DNA of 49,203 nucleotides from Peptostreptococcus sp. MV1 (GTDB lineage Bacteria; Bacillota; Clostridia; Peptostreptococcales; Peptostreptococcaceae). Below the pieces are notes generated by a model. It searched no databases. It was not told where the DNA came from and saw only the letters and a program-made list of their open reading frames with translations. Both the position numbers and the translations under genes were made by a program. Location: assembly GCF_000758885.1 (NCBI RefSeq), contig NZ_JRNB01000048.1, positions 1 through 49,203 of the forward strand, given 5' to 3'. Shown one piece after another: positions 34,836 through 42,637 of the stretch (positions are counted from its first letter, which is position 1; every line of letters begins with the position of its first letter).

Positions 34836-36239
34836 CTAGAACCTTCTAGCACCTAGACACTTAACCCAACCTTCTGACATATTAGATACCTTAACACGTT
34901 CTGGGTTAGTAGCTGTACCACTGGCATGTATAAACTTACCATTACCCATGTAGATACCAACGTGACTAGTAGTTCCTGAACCATTTGTATCAAAGTATAA
35001 TAGGTCTCCCGGCTTTATATTTGATAGAGATACTGGACTACCTGCACTTGCCTGCGCCCTAGAAACTCTTGGTATATTTATACCCATCTTCTTATATACG
35101 TACTGAGTAAATCCTGAACAGTCAAATCCCTGAGTACTAGTACCACCCCATACATACTTAGTTCCAAGTAATTTCTGAGCATAGTCCACGACTTTGTTAC
35201 CTGTTACAGTAGGCTTGGCTGTATTAGTCTTATTATTTTCTGCCTCTGTTTCAGGATTTGTTGTCTCCTTAACATTACTATTAGATGTATTGTCAACGAT
35301 ATTAGAACCGCCTGAAAGCTTAGATATATAATTAGCACCAACATATCCTGTTCTACCATTATCCAACTTTATCTTATACCATCCGTTTTCTTCACCAATT
35401 ATATTGATTGTTGCATTATTTGCAAGAGTACCTATAACAGAGTTACCAGTACCTGCTCCTGACCTAATATTTAGGCCAACAGAACTGTTTACCCTACCCT
35501 GTGATGCTGAACCTGCATTCTGTTTTGTATTTTTCTGTGTATAGTCAGTTATATTAGTCTTGTCCTGTTCCGCTGTCAAACTAATATACTTACCACTAGC
35601 CCAACCAGTTGTACCATCTTTTAATAAAACCTTGTACCATCCATTAGAGGACTTAGAAACAACCTTGAATATCTCGCCCTTGTATATTACGCCTGATATT
35701 CCATTTGATACAGACGGACCTATTCTGATATTTAAAGATGCTGTAGATTCAATCTTAGCATTTGAATTGACAGCAACATCAGAACTACTTTCCTTGATAT
35801 TAGTTGTTGACTTTGCTTTATTTCCCTGATTGTAATCAGCTGAGTCTGTTATCTTAGTATCTTTATTATTTACAACTTCCTTACCTGCCTTGTTTGCAGG
35901 AGTGCTATCTGTATTGTTCACAGCATTGTTGGCTATAATTGGATTACCATCCTTATCAGATACATAGTAACCACTTACCCAACCGCTCTGACCATCATCA
36001 GTCTGAACGTTGACCCAACCATTATTTCTCTCTTTAACCGTTATTTTTGAACCCGCTTGAAGCTCTGAGACCTTATTTGAAGTTGCACCTGGCTGTTCTC
36101 TAAGGTTAATTCCTGTAGTTGTTTGAGCATCCTGTTGTTCCACTGCACTAGTATTCTGTTGTTCCATAGCACTAGCATTTGAAACCGATATAGCAACAGC
36201 TGCAGCACCTAACCCTAACACTGTTATTGCTTTTTTCAT
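34836..36239 (-). CDS. secreted SH3b3-NlpC/P60 cell-wall endopeptidase
   Basis: The 467-residue protein has a signal peptide cleaved after ASA (about residue 24). Three bacterial SH3 domains lie at about 41-95, 163-218 and 251-307, separated by Asn/Thr/Lys-rich linkers. A C-terminal NlpC/P60 domain follows, with catalytic C374 (FDCSGF), H426 (TSHVGIYMG) and H438 (FIHASG). Such enzymes cut gamma-D-Glu-diamino acid bonds in wall peptides and act in growth or daughter-cell separation. It is monocistronic, with its own promoter and terminator. A paired direct repeat lies upstream (36477-36557). Confidence 0.95.
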   Translation of the reverse strand: MKKAITVLGLGAAAVAISVSNASAMEQQNTSAVEQQDAQTTTGINLREQPGATSNKVSELQAGSKITVKERNNGWVNVQTDDGQSGWVSGYYVSDKDGNPIIANNAVNNTDSTPANKAGKEVVNNKDTKITDSADYNQGNKAKSTTNIKESSSDVAVNSNAKIESTASLNIRIGPSVSNGISGVIYKGEIFKVVSKSSNGWYKVLLKDGTTGWASGKYISLTAEQDKTNITDYTQKNTKQNAGSASQGRVNSSVGLNIRSGAGTGNSVIGTLANNATINIIGEENGWYKIKLDNGRTGYVGANYISKLSGGSNIVDNTSNSNVKETTNPETEAENNKTNTAKPTVTGNKVVDYAQKLLGTKYVWGGTSTQGFDCSGFTQYVYKKMGINIPRVSRAQASAGSPVSLSNIKPGDLLYFDTNGSGTTSHVGIYMGNGKFIHASGTATNPERVKVSNMSEGWVKCLGARRF

Positions 36240-36404
36240 CTAAATTCTCACCTCTCATTATTTTTTATCTTTATAAAATCCAGCTATTTTACATCATAAA
36301 TTAAACTGATTTTAAAGAAATTACATCCGAAATTAATTGTTACATTTTTTTAACTTTATATTTTTCTAAAGTTTTATTTCGTTTTTCAATTCTTGCACAA
36401 GACT

Positions 36405-36434
36405 ATAATACAACATTTTGTTACGACTTGTAAA
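36405..36434 (-). promoter_or_regulatory. promoter candidate of the NlpC/P60 gene
   Basis: The minus strand reads TTTACA, 18 bp, TATTAT. The predicted start near 36398 leaves a long AT-rich leader of about 160 nt before the AGAGGTG ribosome binding site. Confidence 0.5.
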
Positions 36435-36476
36435 GTATTTTTTCAAAAAAAGGTGACTTTTTTGCAATTTTTATGA

Positions 36477-36557
36477 TTTTTTGTAACTTTTTTGTTTCTT
36501 TTGACCCCCTTGCCAGCATCTTTAGACCAGGTTTTTTGTAACTTTTTTGTTTCTTTT
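36477..36557. repeat. perfect 26-bp direct repeat, WalR-box-like
   Basis: The same 26 bp occur at 36477-36502 and 36532-36557, 55 bp apart. Each copy contains TGTAAC-N5-TGTTTC on the plus strand (36482-36498 and 36537-36553). This is one mismatch from the WalR (YycF) direct-repeat consensus, which controls wall hydrolases in Bacillus. The sequence is T-rich and the orientation is opposite to the hydrolase gene, so regulation is only suggested. Confidence 0.6.
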
Positions 36558-36610
36558 TTTGGTGAGAAAAGAAAAAATCTTTAATTTTTAATTCCTTACA
36601 CACAAATAAC

Positions 36611-36632
36611 GACTGACCCTATAGGATCAGCC
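36611..36632 (-). terminator. weak terminator-like hairpin after the HMA gene
   Basis: The minus strand shows GGCTGATCC-TATA-GGGTCAGTC, a 9-bp stem with G-T pairs, followed by only GTTATTTG. It lies 18 nt after the HMA gene stop and could end the polA operon. Confidence 0.45.
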
Positions 36633-36649
36633 GCTGAATATACACTTAC

Positions 36650-36862
36650 TTATTTAATTTCCTTTAACTCAAATCCCAGTTCTTCAACTGCAGATTTAAG
36701 TTGGTCATCAGTTACACTGTCTGCCACGTCTACATCAGCATACTTACCTTCTAGACTTATTTCTACTACATCTACACCTTCTAAATCTTCTGTAAGTACG
36801 TCTCTTAGACCCTTAACGCAATTCATACAGTGCATACCTTCAACCATCAATCTCTTTTTCAT
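36650..36862 (-). CDS. CopZ-like heavy-metal-associated domain protein
   Basis: The 70-residue protein is a single HMA domain with metal motif GMHCMNC (C12, C15), as in copper chaperones. It would bind Cu(I) or another soft metal in the cytoplasm. No copper ATPase or CsoR is nearby, and the metal is not certain. It lies 26 nt after the transglycosylase gene, at the end of the polA-coaE run. Confidence 0.88.
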   Translation of the reverse strand: MKKRLMVEGMHCMNCVKGLRDVLTEDLEGVDVVEISLEGKYADVDVADSVTDDQLKSAVEELGFELKEIK

Positions 36863-36888
36863 TCTTATCCTCCTATCATCATATGCAT

Positions 36889-37452
36889 TTATTCATACAA
36901 GTACTTATATTTTTCGTAATTGTCTAGTACCTTCTGGGAATACTTAGAAGTTTCATTAAATGGTATTTTGGCCAAGTTCTTTCCATCTTTACTGTAATCT
37001 CTTGTTCTCAACCATTTTCTTACATTACCTGAACCCCCGTTATAGGCAGCTATGACAAGTTTGTATTCACCACGAAACTCTTTTTGCAATTTTCCCAAGT
37101 ACCAAATTCCAATCCTTATATTTGTCTCAGGGTCATATATATCAGCATCCCCAAGACCAAGCTCTTGTCGTCCCCAGGCAGCAGTCTTATCTGTAATCTG
37201 CATGAGACCCTTGGCTTTTTTAGAGGAAATAGCTCTTGTATGAAACTTACTCTCAGTTTTTATTATACTATAAACTAGGTATTTATCAACACCATACTCT
37301 GAAGAATATTTTTCTACATACTCTGAAAATTTGGTAGGATACAGGGCATATCCTATCTTTTTGTAATTTAAAGCCATAAAAAGTGCTATAAATACAAGTA
37401 TCAGGGCCAGTATAAGCCTACTAGCCTTTAACTTCCTTACCTTCACCTTCAC
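36889..37452 (-). CDS. lytic transglycosylase (SLT domain)
   Basis: The 187-residue protein has a basic N terminus, one membrane anchor (about 13-30) and a Slt-type domain with catalytic E67 (IIKTESKF), the AKGLMQITDKTA motif and AAYNGGSGNV. It cleaves MurNAc-GlcNAc bonds to form anhydro ends. The start is GTG at 37452, inside the last codons of coaE in another frame; a second GTG lies two codons on. The coaE-lytic transglycosylase pair is common in Clostridia. Confidence 0.92.
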   Translation of the reverse strand: MKVKVRKLKASRLILALILVFIALFMALNYKKIGYALYPTKFSEYVEKYSSEYGVDKYLVYSIIKTESKFHTRAISSKKAKGLMQITDKTAAWGRQELGLGDADIYDPETNIRIGIWYLGKLQKEFRGEYKLVIAAYNGGSGNVRKWLRTRDYSKDGKNLAKIPFNETSKYSQKVLDNYEKYKYLYE

Positions 37453-38035
37453 ACATCCACTTTCTAATTTTTTTAATTAATTTTTCAACCTCACATTCAA
37501 GAGATTCCATATCACCAGAATTATCTACTAGGTAATCGGCCATTTTTTTCTTTTCTTCCTGGCTCATCTGGCTCTCTATTCTCTTTAGGGCATCCTCCCT
37601 AGAAATCGAATCTCTGTTGATCAAGCGTACTACTTGTTTTTCTTCATCACAATATACAAGAACCACTTTATCAACCAAGGAGTCGAATTTTGCCTCTAGC
37701 AAAAGGGCCGCATCGACGACTACCAAGTCTTCGTCTTTGTTATTTTCCAAGGCTTGACATACCAGTTCATGTATCTTTTTGTGGGAGATTCTGTTGAGGT
37801 CGCTCAACCTAGTCTTATCTGAGAAGACTATACTTCCCAAGATTTTTCTATCTATTTTGCCATCTATTATAGATTCCGGAAAGCTAGACCTCATTTCACC
37901 TAGTACATCCTCGTAATCATATATTTCTCTGGATAGGAGGTCTGCATCTATTATCACAGCTCCTCTTGATGCAAGTATCTTTGATATGCTGCTCTTTCCA
38001 CAGCTAATATTACCAGTCAATCCTATTGTAAACAT
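37421..38035 (-). CDS. coaE: dephospho-CoA kinase
   Basis: The 204-residue P-loop kinase phosphorylates dephospho-CoA in the last step of CoA synthesis. The Walker A motif GNISCGKS is at 8-15; DADLLSREIY and LLLEAKFDSLVDKV are typical. The ATG at 38035, six nt after AGGTG, is preferred; the upstream ATG at 38062 starts inside polA. Its 3' end overlaps the lytic transglycosylase gene by 32 nt. Confidence 0.95.
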   Translation of the reverse strand: MFTIGLTGNISCGKSSISKILASRGAVIIDADLLSREIYDYEDVLGEMRSSFPESIIDGKIDRKILGSIVFSDKTRLSDLNRISHKKIHELVCQALENNKDEDLVVVDAALLLEAKFDSLVDKVVLVYCDEEKQVVRLINRDSISREDALKRIESQMSQEEKKKMADYLVDNSGDMESLECEVEKLIKKIRKWMCEGEGKEVKG

Positions 38036-38043
38036 ACTATCAC

Positions 38044-40692
38044 CTACTTTGTTTCGTACCATGACTTGCCAGTATTTAGGTCTACCTTTAAGTCAACTTT
38101 TAAATTTACTGCGCTCTCCATTTCTTCTCTCAGGAGCTTTTCAACTTCAGCCAACTCATCAGCACTAGTCTCAACTATCAACTCATCGTGTACTTGGAGA
38201 ATCAGCCTAGATTTTAGACCATTTTCCTTTAGTCTATTGTAGACATTTACCATGGCTATCTTGATAATATCGGCTGCACTACCCTGGATTGGGGCATTCA
38301 TAGCTGCCCTCTTGCCCCTATTCTTTTCTATAAAGTTGCTAGACTTAATTTCAGGTATATACCTACGCCTATTGAACATAGTGGTAGAATATCCCTTGTC
38401 TTCTGCATCTGCAACTATATGGTCCATAAAGGCTTTGATAGTTTCATATTTGTTAAAGTAACTTTGAATATATTCCTTGGCCTTTTTCTGACTTATGTCT
38501 AGGTCTTGAGCCAAACCAAAGTCACTCTTACCATATATTATACCAAAGTTAACAGCCTTAGCAGCACTCCTAAGCTCGGGTGTTACCTGTTCTAATTCTA
38601 CATTAAAGACCTGGGATGCAGTCTTTCTATGTATATCCTCACCACTGTTAAAGGCCTCTATCATATGTGGGTCATGACTCATGTGGGCTAGGACTCTTAG
38701 CTCTACCTGGGAATAGTCGGCATCTACAAGACTCATTGAATCATCAGCTATAAATACCTTCCTGATCTGCCTTCCCATATCCGTCTTTACAGGTATATTT
38801 TGCATATTTGGATCAGTCGATGAAATTCTACCGGTAGTGGTAATAGTTTGGTTAAAAGAGGAGTGTATCCTTCCGTCCTTTTCATTGACTAAGGACTCTA
38901 TTCCATCCACATATGTGGACTTTAACTTTACAACTGACCTGTACTCTGTGATTAGATCTATAATTTCATGCTTGTCTTTTAGCTTTTCTAGTACCTCTGC
39001 ATTTGTAGAATAACCTGTCTTTGTCTTTTTTATTACAGGTAGATCCAACTTTTCAAACAGGATTACTCCCAGCTGCTTTGGTGAATTTACATTAAATTTT
39101 TCACCGGCAAGCTCGTGTATATTTTTTTCTGTTTTTTCTATTATATTATTAAATTCTCCGGCCAAGCTAGATAGAATATCCCTATCGACACATATACCAA
39201 CATACTCCATTTCTGCTAGAACCTCTACTAGGGGCATCTCTACATCATAGAATAGCATTGTCATATCGTCCTCTTCTATGATTTTCTTCATCTTTGGATA
39301 TACTCCTTCGATAGTCGACACTAGGCCAGTTGCATACCTGTCTAGCTTGTCTAGGTCCACCTCTTCGTAAGTCAAGGCCTTGGCCCCCTTGCCTAAAAGA
39401 TCTTCTTTAGACATTATAGTCTTGTAAATATACTTACTAGATAGGCTATCTATCTCATAGGATGTAGATGTCTTAGAATCTATCATATATTCAGCTATAG
39501 CTATATCGAAGGCCATGTTTTTAAGGTCTATTCCGTATGGCTTGAGAGCTACATAATCAGACTTCATTTCATAACCTATCTTTTCTATATCCTCATCCTC
39601 CAGTAAAGCCCTTATATCTGAGATTTTATCTCCTTCAACCCTATATACTTTGCCATCTCCCATACTCAAATACGTCATGTATATAGCCTGGTCAAGTATA
39701 TTTGCTTGACGTCTAAGCACCTTTATAAAGACTCGCCCCTTATCTTTTGCCTTATTTATAAGGTCTTCATAGTCTGACAGTTGACAAATATCTACATCAA
39801 CTGCCTCTTCATCCATGTCAAGCCCAACTATATCATTTAGTCTGGCGATTAGACTCGTAAACCTAAGTTCTTGAAATGCCTTTATTAGCTCTTCAAGAGA
39901 AAAATCTCCAAAAACCATTTGGTCTAAGGAATATTCAATTGGAACTTCCCTAAATATCCTTGCAAGCTCCTTACTCATTAGGGCTGATTCCATATTTTCT
40001 TCTACCTTCTTCTTTTGGGCTCCCTTTAGCTTGTCGACATTATCCAAAACACCCTGGACACTTCCGTACTCTAGGAGCAACTTGATGCCTGTTTTTTCCC
40101 CTATTCCTGGTATACCTGGTATATTGTCGGACTTATCGCCCATTAAGCCCTTAAGGTCTATAAACTGGTCTGGTGTCAATGAATACCTGTCCAATACAGC
40201 CTGCGTATCATACTCTTCGACCTCTCCAACACCCTTTTTGGTAATCAATACCCTTGTAGTGTCTGAAGCCAACTGAATGGCATCCTTGTCTCCAGTAACA
40301 ATATATACCTCATAACCATTTTTTTCGGCATCCAGTGATAGGGTTCCAAGTATATCATCCGCCTCATAGCCCTCTATTTCCTGCCTATCTATATTCATCT
40401 TGTCTAGGATATCTTTCAATGGTTGTAGCTGCATAGCCAACTCATTTGGCATCTTCTTTCTACCTGCCTTGTATTCTGTATATGACTTGTGCCTAAATGT
40501 AGGTGCCTTCATATCAAAGGCCACAGATATATGACTAGGCTCATAGCTTTTTATCATTTTGAACAACATTGTCAAAAATCCGTATATAGCATTTGTCTGT
40601 AAGCCTTGACCGTTGTCCATCGGTGGTAGGGCAAAAAACGCCCTATTTATTATTGAATTACCATCAATCAAAAGTAATCTATTCTTTTCCAT
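38044..40692 (-). CDS. polA: DNA polymerase I
   Basis: The 882-residue family A polymerase has an N-terminal 5'-3' exonuclease domain (LLLIDGNSIINRAFFAL, GDKSDNIPGIPGIGEKT, about 1-290). The middle 3'-5' exonuclease-like domain has lost its metal ligands: the Exo I position reads VFIKVLRRQ with no DxE and the Exo III Tyr-x3-Asp is absent. The polymerase domain has D659 (DADYSQVELR), the O-helix RSAAKAVNFGIIYG and D836 (QVHDELIVE). It acts in Okazaki fragment maturation and repair, presumably without proofreading, as in Bacillus. GGAGAGGAG precedes the ATG. Confidence 0.97.
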   Translation of the reverse strand: MEKNRLLLIDGNSIINRAFFALPPMDNGQGLQTNAIYGFLTMLFKMIKSYEPSHISVAFDMKAPTFRHKSYTEYKAGRKKMPNELAMQLQPLKDILDKMNIDRQEIEGYEADDILGTLSLDAEKNGYEVYIVTGDKDAIQLASDTTRVLITKKGVGEVEEYDTQAVLDRYSLTPDQFIDLKGLMGDKSDNIPGIPGIGEKTGIKLLLEYGSVQGVLDNVDKLKGAQKKKVEENMESALMSKELARIFREVPIEYSLDQMVFGDFSLEELIKAFQELRFTSLIARLNDIVGLDMDEEAVDVDICQLSDYEDLINKAKDKGRVFIKVLRRQANILDQAIYMTYLSMGDGKVYRVEGDKISDIRALLEDEDIEKIGYEMKSDYVALKPYGIDLKNMAFDIAIAEYMIDSKTSTSYEIDSLSSKYIYKTIMSKEDLLGKGAKALTYEEVDLDKLDRYATGLVSTIEGVYPKMKKIIEEDDMTMLFYDVEMPLVEVLAEMEYVGICVDRDILSSLAGEFNNIIEKTEKNIHELAGEKFNVNSPKQLGVILFEKLDLPVIKKTKTGYSTNAEVLEKLKDKHEIIDLITEYRSVVKLKSTYVDGIESLVNEKDGRIHSSFNQTITTTGRISSTDPNMQNIPVKTDMGRQIRKVFIADDSMSLVDADYSQVELRVLAHMSHDPHMIEAFNSGEDIHRKTASQVFNVELEQVTPELRSAAKAVNFGIIYGKSDFGLAQDLDISQKKAKEYIQSYFNKYETIKAFMDHIVADAEDKGYSTTMFNRRRYIPEIKSSNFIEKNRGKRAAMNAPIQGSAADIIKIAMVNVYNRLKENGLKSRLILQVHDELIVETSADELAEVEKLLREEMESAVNLKVDLKVDLNTGKSWYETK

Positions 40693-40736
40693 AATATTAA
40701 TCGCTCCTCTCCTTGCGCATTAAACAACTAAATTAG

Positions 40737-40745
40737 ATTATACCA
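40737..40745 (-). promoter_or_regulatory. extended -10 promoter candidate for polA
   Basis: The minus strand reads TGGTATAAT about 45 nt before the polA ATG, with no evident -35. Confidence 0.5.
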
Positions 40746-40786
40746 CAAATGCCTTATATATTTTTTTATAATTTTCTTTTTTATTC

Positions 40787-40815
40787 TTGTTTTTATTCCT
40801 ATCCTATGGTAAAAT
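40787..40815 (+). promoter_or_regulatory. promoter candidate of tRNA-Leu
   Basis: TTGTTT, 17 bp, TAAAAT on the plus strand places initiation about 32 nt before the mature tRNA. Confidence 0.55.
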
Positions 40816-40853
40816 ACTTTATGTACTCATGTCGATACTGCTTGACACGGTAA

Positions 40854-40937
40854 GCCGCTGTGGCGGAATTGGCAGACGCACAGGACTCAAAATCCTGCGG
40901 TAGCAATATCGTGCCGGTTCGACCCCGGCCAGCGGCA
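40854..40937 (+). tRNA. tRNA-Leu, anticodon CAA
   Basis: The acceptor arms GCCGCTG / CAGCGGC with discriminator A, the anticodon stem CAGGA / TCCTG with loop CTCAAAA (anticodon CAA, codon UUG), a long variable arm and the T arm GCCGG-TTCGACC-CCGGC make this a class II tRNA-Leu. CCA is not encoded. An ORF read through it is an artefact. Confidence 0.97.
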
Positions 40938-40939
40938 CT

Positions 40940-40974
40940 AAAAGACACAAGACAATGTTTTGTGTCTTTTTTTC
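40940..40974 (+). terminator. intrinsic terminator after tRNA-Leu
   Basis: The stem AAAGACACAA / TTGTGTCTTT is followed by a T-run directly after the tRNA. Confidence 0.92.
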
Positions 40975-41006
40975 TGTTTAAATACAAAAAAAGACCCCCA
41001 AAAAGC

Positions 41007-41045
41007 AAAAAACCTATAGATGAGATACAAGACCTCATCCATAGG
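41007..41045 (-). terminator. terminator of the putative small RNA
   Basis: The minus-strand stem CCTAT-g-GATGAG / CTCATC-t-ATAGG is followed by TTTTTTG. The T-run is on the minus strand only, so it reads away from lysR. Confidence 0.8.
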
Positions 41046-41103
41046 AAAAAAATAGCCCTGATGACGAATATCGAGGATGTGAGGGAGTTTCGTCACCAGT
41101 TAT
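41007..41103 (-). ncRNA. putative small RNA with C-rich hairpin loop
   Basis: A minus-strand transcript of about 97 nt is predicted from a promoter at 41110-41138 to a terminator at 41007-41045. Its 5' hairpin (41058-41099) has an 11-bp stem, CTGGTGACGAA / TTCGTCATCAG with one G-T pair. The 20-nt loop holds ACTCCCTCACATCCTC, which is complementary to Shine-Dalgarno purine runs. A TATTTTTTT stretch separates it from the terminator stem. No ORF with a ribosome binding site lies inside. The layout resembles Firmicute regulatory RNAs that use C-rich loops to block ribosome binding sites. It is not a family I recognise. Confidence 0.6.
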
Positions 41104-41109
41104 AGGGTA

Positions 41110-41138
41110 ATTATATTTTATAAAAATGACCTTGTCAT
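41110..41138 (-). promoter_or_regulatory. promoter with operator-like palindrome for small RNA
   Basis: The minus strand reads ATGACA, 17 bp, TATAAT. The -35 lies inside a perfect inverted repeat AAATGAC-CTT-GTCATTT (41124-41140), which suggests repression by a dimeric regulator. Confidence 0.65.
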
Positions 41139-41242
41139 TTCTACATCTTTATGATATCAAGTAAATATGAATTAAAAATATATTTAATTTGAATTTTGTA
41201 TGATATATCATAGTTTTTTTATATATATCAAATGTATTTCAT

Positions 41243-41281
41243 CTATGCATTATTGAAATAAGCATAGAGCTGTAGTATACT
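41243..41281 (+). promoter_or_regulatory. lysR promoter with inverted-repeat operator
   Basis: TTGAAA (41253), 17 bp, TATACT (41276) lies on the plus strand. An inverted repeat from CTATGC (41243) to GCATAG (41267) spans the -35, as expected for an autorepressing LysR protein. Confidence 0.65.
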
Positions 41282-41360
41282 ATTTTTATAAAACAATTCC
41301 AATTCGAATCTATAGTCGTGGTTTGAGCATAATAAACTTTTACAGAAAGGTAATCAAGCA

Positions 41361-42272
41361 ATGGATATAAAACAACTAGAGGCCTTTGTCGCCGTAGCAA
41401 AAAACCAGAGCTTCTCTAAGGCTGCCAAGGAACTTTTTTTGACTCAGCCAACAATAAGCTCCCATATACAAAACCTAGAAAATGAGATGCAGACCTCTCT
41501 ATTCAATAGAAATAACAAGTCTATCACCCTTACAGATTCCGGCTACATTCTTTTTAACCATGCCCTAACCATTCTTAACGACTGCAAGAGGGCGGTTAAT
41601 GACATCAAGGACTACCAAGGAAAGATAGAAGGAAATGTAGACCTAATCTATACCTGTGTACCTGGTGAAGCCATCCTTCCACCTATGGTAAAAAAATTCT
41701 CAAGCAAGTACCCCGATGCCAGCTTTACCCTTAAAAATATGACCCATGACCAGGCCATTTCCGAACTGGTAAATGACAACGCTAGTCTCTGTCTTACATC
41801 TACAATTACTGAATCAGACAAGCTAGTATATACCCTATTTTCAAAAAATGATCTAGTTCTTTTGTGTCCACCAGACTTGGACATTAAGAATAAAGATGGC
41901 TACGTCAGCCTAGAAAGTTTTAAAAAATTACCTCTTATATTGAAGAGTGACGAAAGTTTAGATGGCGATTACTTGTCTAGAAAACTTAGTTCAGTAGGAA
42001 TCAACCCCAAGGACCTCCATATAAGGGCCTATATAGATTCCGACAACCTTGTCATGTCTATGGTCAGCGCTGGTATAGGTTCCACCCTAGTCACTAATGC
42101 ACTGGCTCAATACGGAAAAAGATACAATAACTTTAATATATACCGTATCGAAAACCTAAGTATGATTTCAGACCATTATTTGGTATATTCAGACAAAAAA
42201 TTCCTGTCTCCTACCGAAAAGGCCTTCTTAAACTACGTATTTGAGCTATACAACCTAGACAAGCCCTTTTAA
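41361..42272 (+). CDS. LysR family transcriptional regulator
   Basis: The 303-residue protein has an N-terminal winged helix-turn-helix (MDIKQLEAFVAVAKNQSFSKAAKELFLTQPTISSHIQNLE) and a periplasmic-binding-like effector domain from about residue 90. It resembles the CysL/YeiE group, but the effector cannot be told. AAAGG lies about nine nt before the ATG. It is monocistronic; the candidate small RNA is divergent from it, about 257 nt away start to start. Usual LysR targets are divergent neighbours, so the small RNA is a possible target. Confidence 0.93.
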   Translation: MDIKQLEAFVAVAKNQSFSKAAKELFLTQPTISSHIQNLENEMQTSLFNRNNKSITLTDSGYILFNHALTILNDCKRAVNDIKDYQGKIEGNVDLIYTCVPGEAILPPMVKKFSSKYPDASFTLKNMTHDQAISELVNDNASLCLTSTITESDKLVYTLFSKNDLVLLCPPDLDIKNKDGYVSLESFKKLPLILKSDESLDGDYLSRKLSSVGINPKDLHIRAYIDSDNLVMSMVSAGIGSTLVTNALAQYGKRYNNFNIYRIENLSMISDHYLVYSDKKFLSPTEKAFLNYVFELYNLDKPF

Positions 42273-42280
42273 GCTAATAA

Positions 42281-42339
42281 AATACCGACCCAGCAAGCCA
42301 GCTAGTTTTCACTGGAACTTGTCAGGTCGGTATTATTTT
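42281..42339. terminator. bidirectional terminator between lysR and the DUF896 gene
   Basis: AATACCGACC / GGTCGGTATT flanks a partly paired interior (42281-42334). It is followed by ATTTTT on the plus strand and by TTTTATT on the minus strand, so it can serve both convergent genes. Confidence 0.85.
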
Positions 42340-42370
42340 TCAAATATTATCCCATCTAATTAAATTTTTC

Positions 42371-42571
42371 TTAATTTTGGTCCTCAGGTCTAACTACCTT
42401 AATACCACTCAACTGCTGGCTAAAACCTGCCCTGAAGTTTGCCAAGAATTCCTTTCTCAGGATATCCCTCTCTTTTAACTCATCATCAGTTAATTCTCTA
42501 GTCTTAGCTATTCTAGCAAGTTCATTAATCCTCGCCAACTTATCTTTGTCAAATTCATTGATTAAATCCAT
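42371..42571 (-). CDS. DUF896/UPF0291 family protein
   Basis: The 66-residue, highly charged helical protein contains INELARIAKTRELTDDELKERDILRKEFL, the hallmark of the YnzC/UPF0291 family. Bacillus members are small cytoplasmic proteins; one (YneA-linked in some genomes) has been tied to SOS functions, but the role is unclear. AAGGAG lies before the ATG. It follows the MocR-type gene after 66 nt and may have its own promoter. Confidence 0.9.
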   Translation of the reverse strand: MDLINEFDKDKLARINELARIAKTRELTDDELKERDILRKEFLANFRAGFSQQLSGIKVVRPEDQN

Positions 42572-42637
42572 ATCAACAACTCCTTTCCAAAATTATATTT
42601 TTCCCAAACATATCATACTTACCAATTATTTAAACTA

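Noticed and set aside
36421-36603. 60-codon basic minus-strand ORF across the 26-bp repeats
   Set aside because: It has a GTG start with no ribosome binding site, low-complexity Lys/Phe content and is produced by the T-rich repeats.
40860-41105. 81-codon plus-strand ORF
   Set aside because: It is the tRNA-Leu read as protein, then runs through the terminator and the antisense of the predicted small RNA.
42281-42334. Second small RNA
   Set aside because: The hairpin is explained as a bidirectional terminator between convergent genes, with no promoter of its own.
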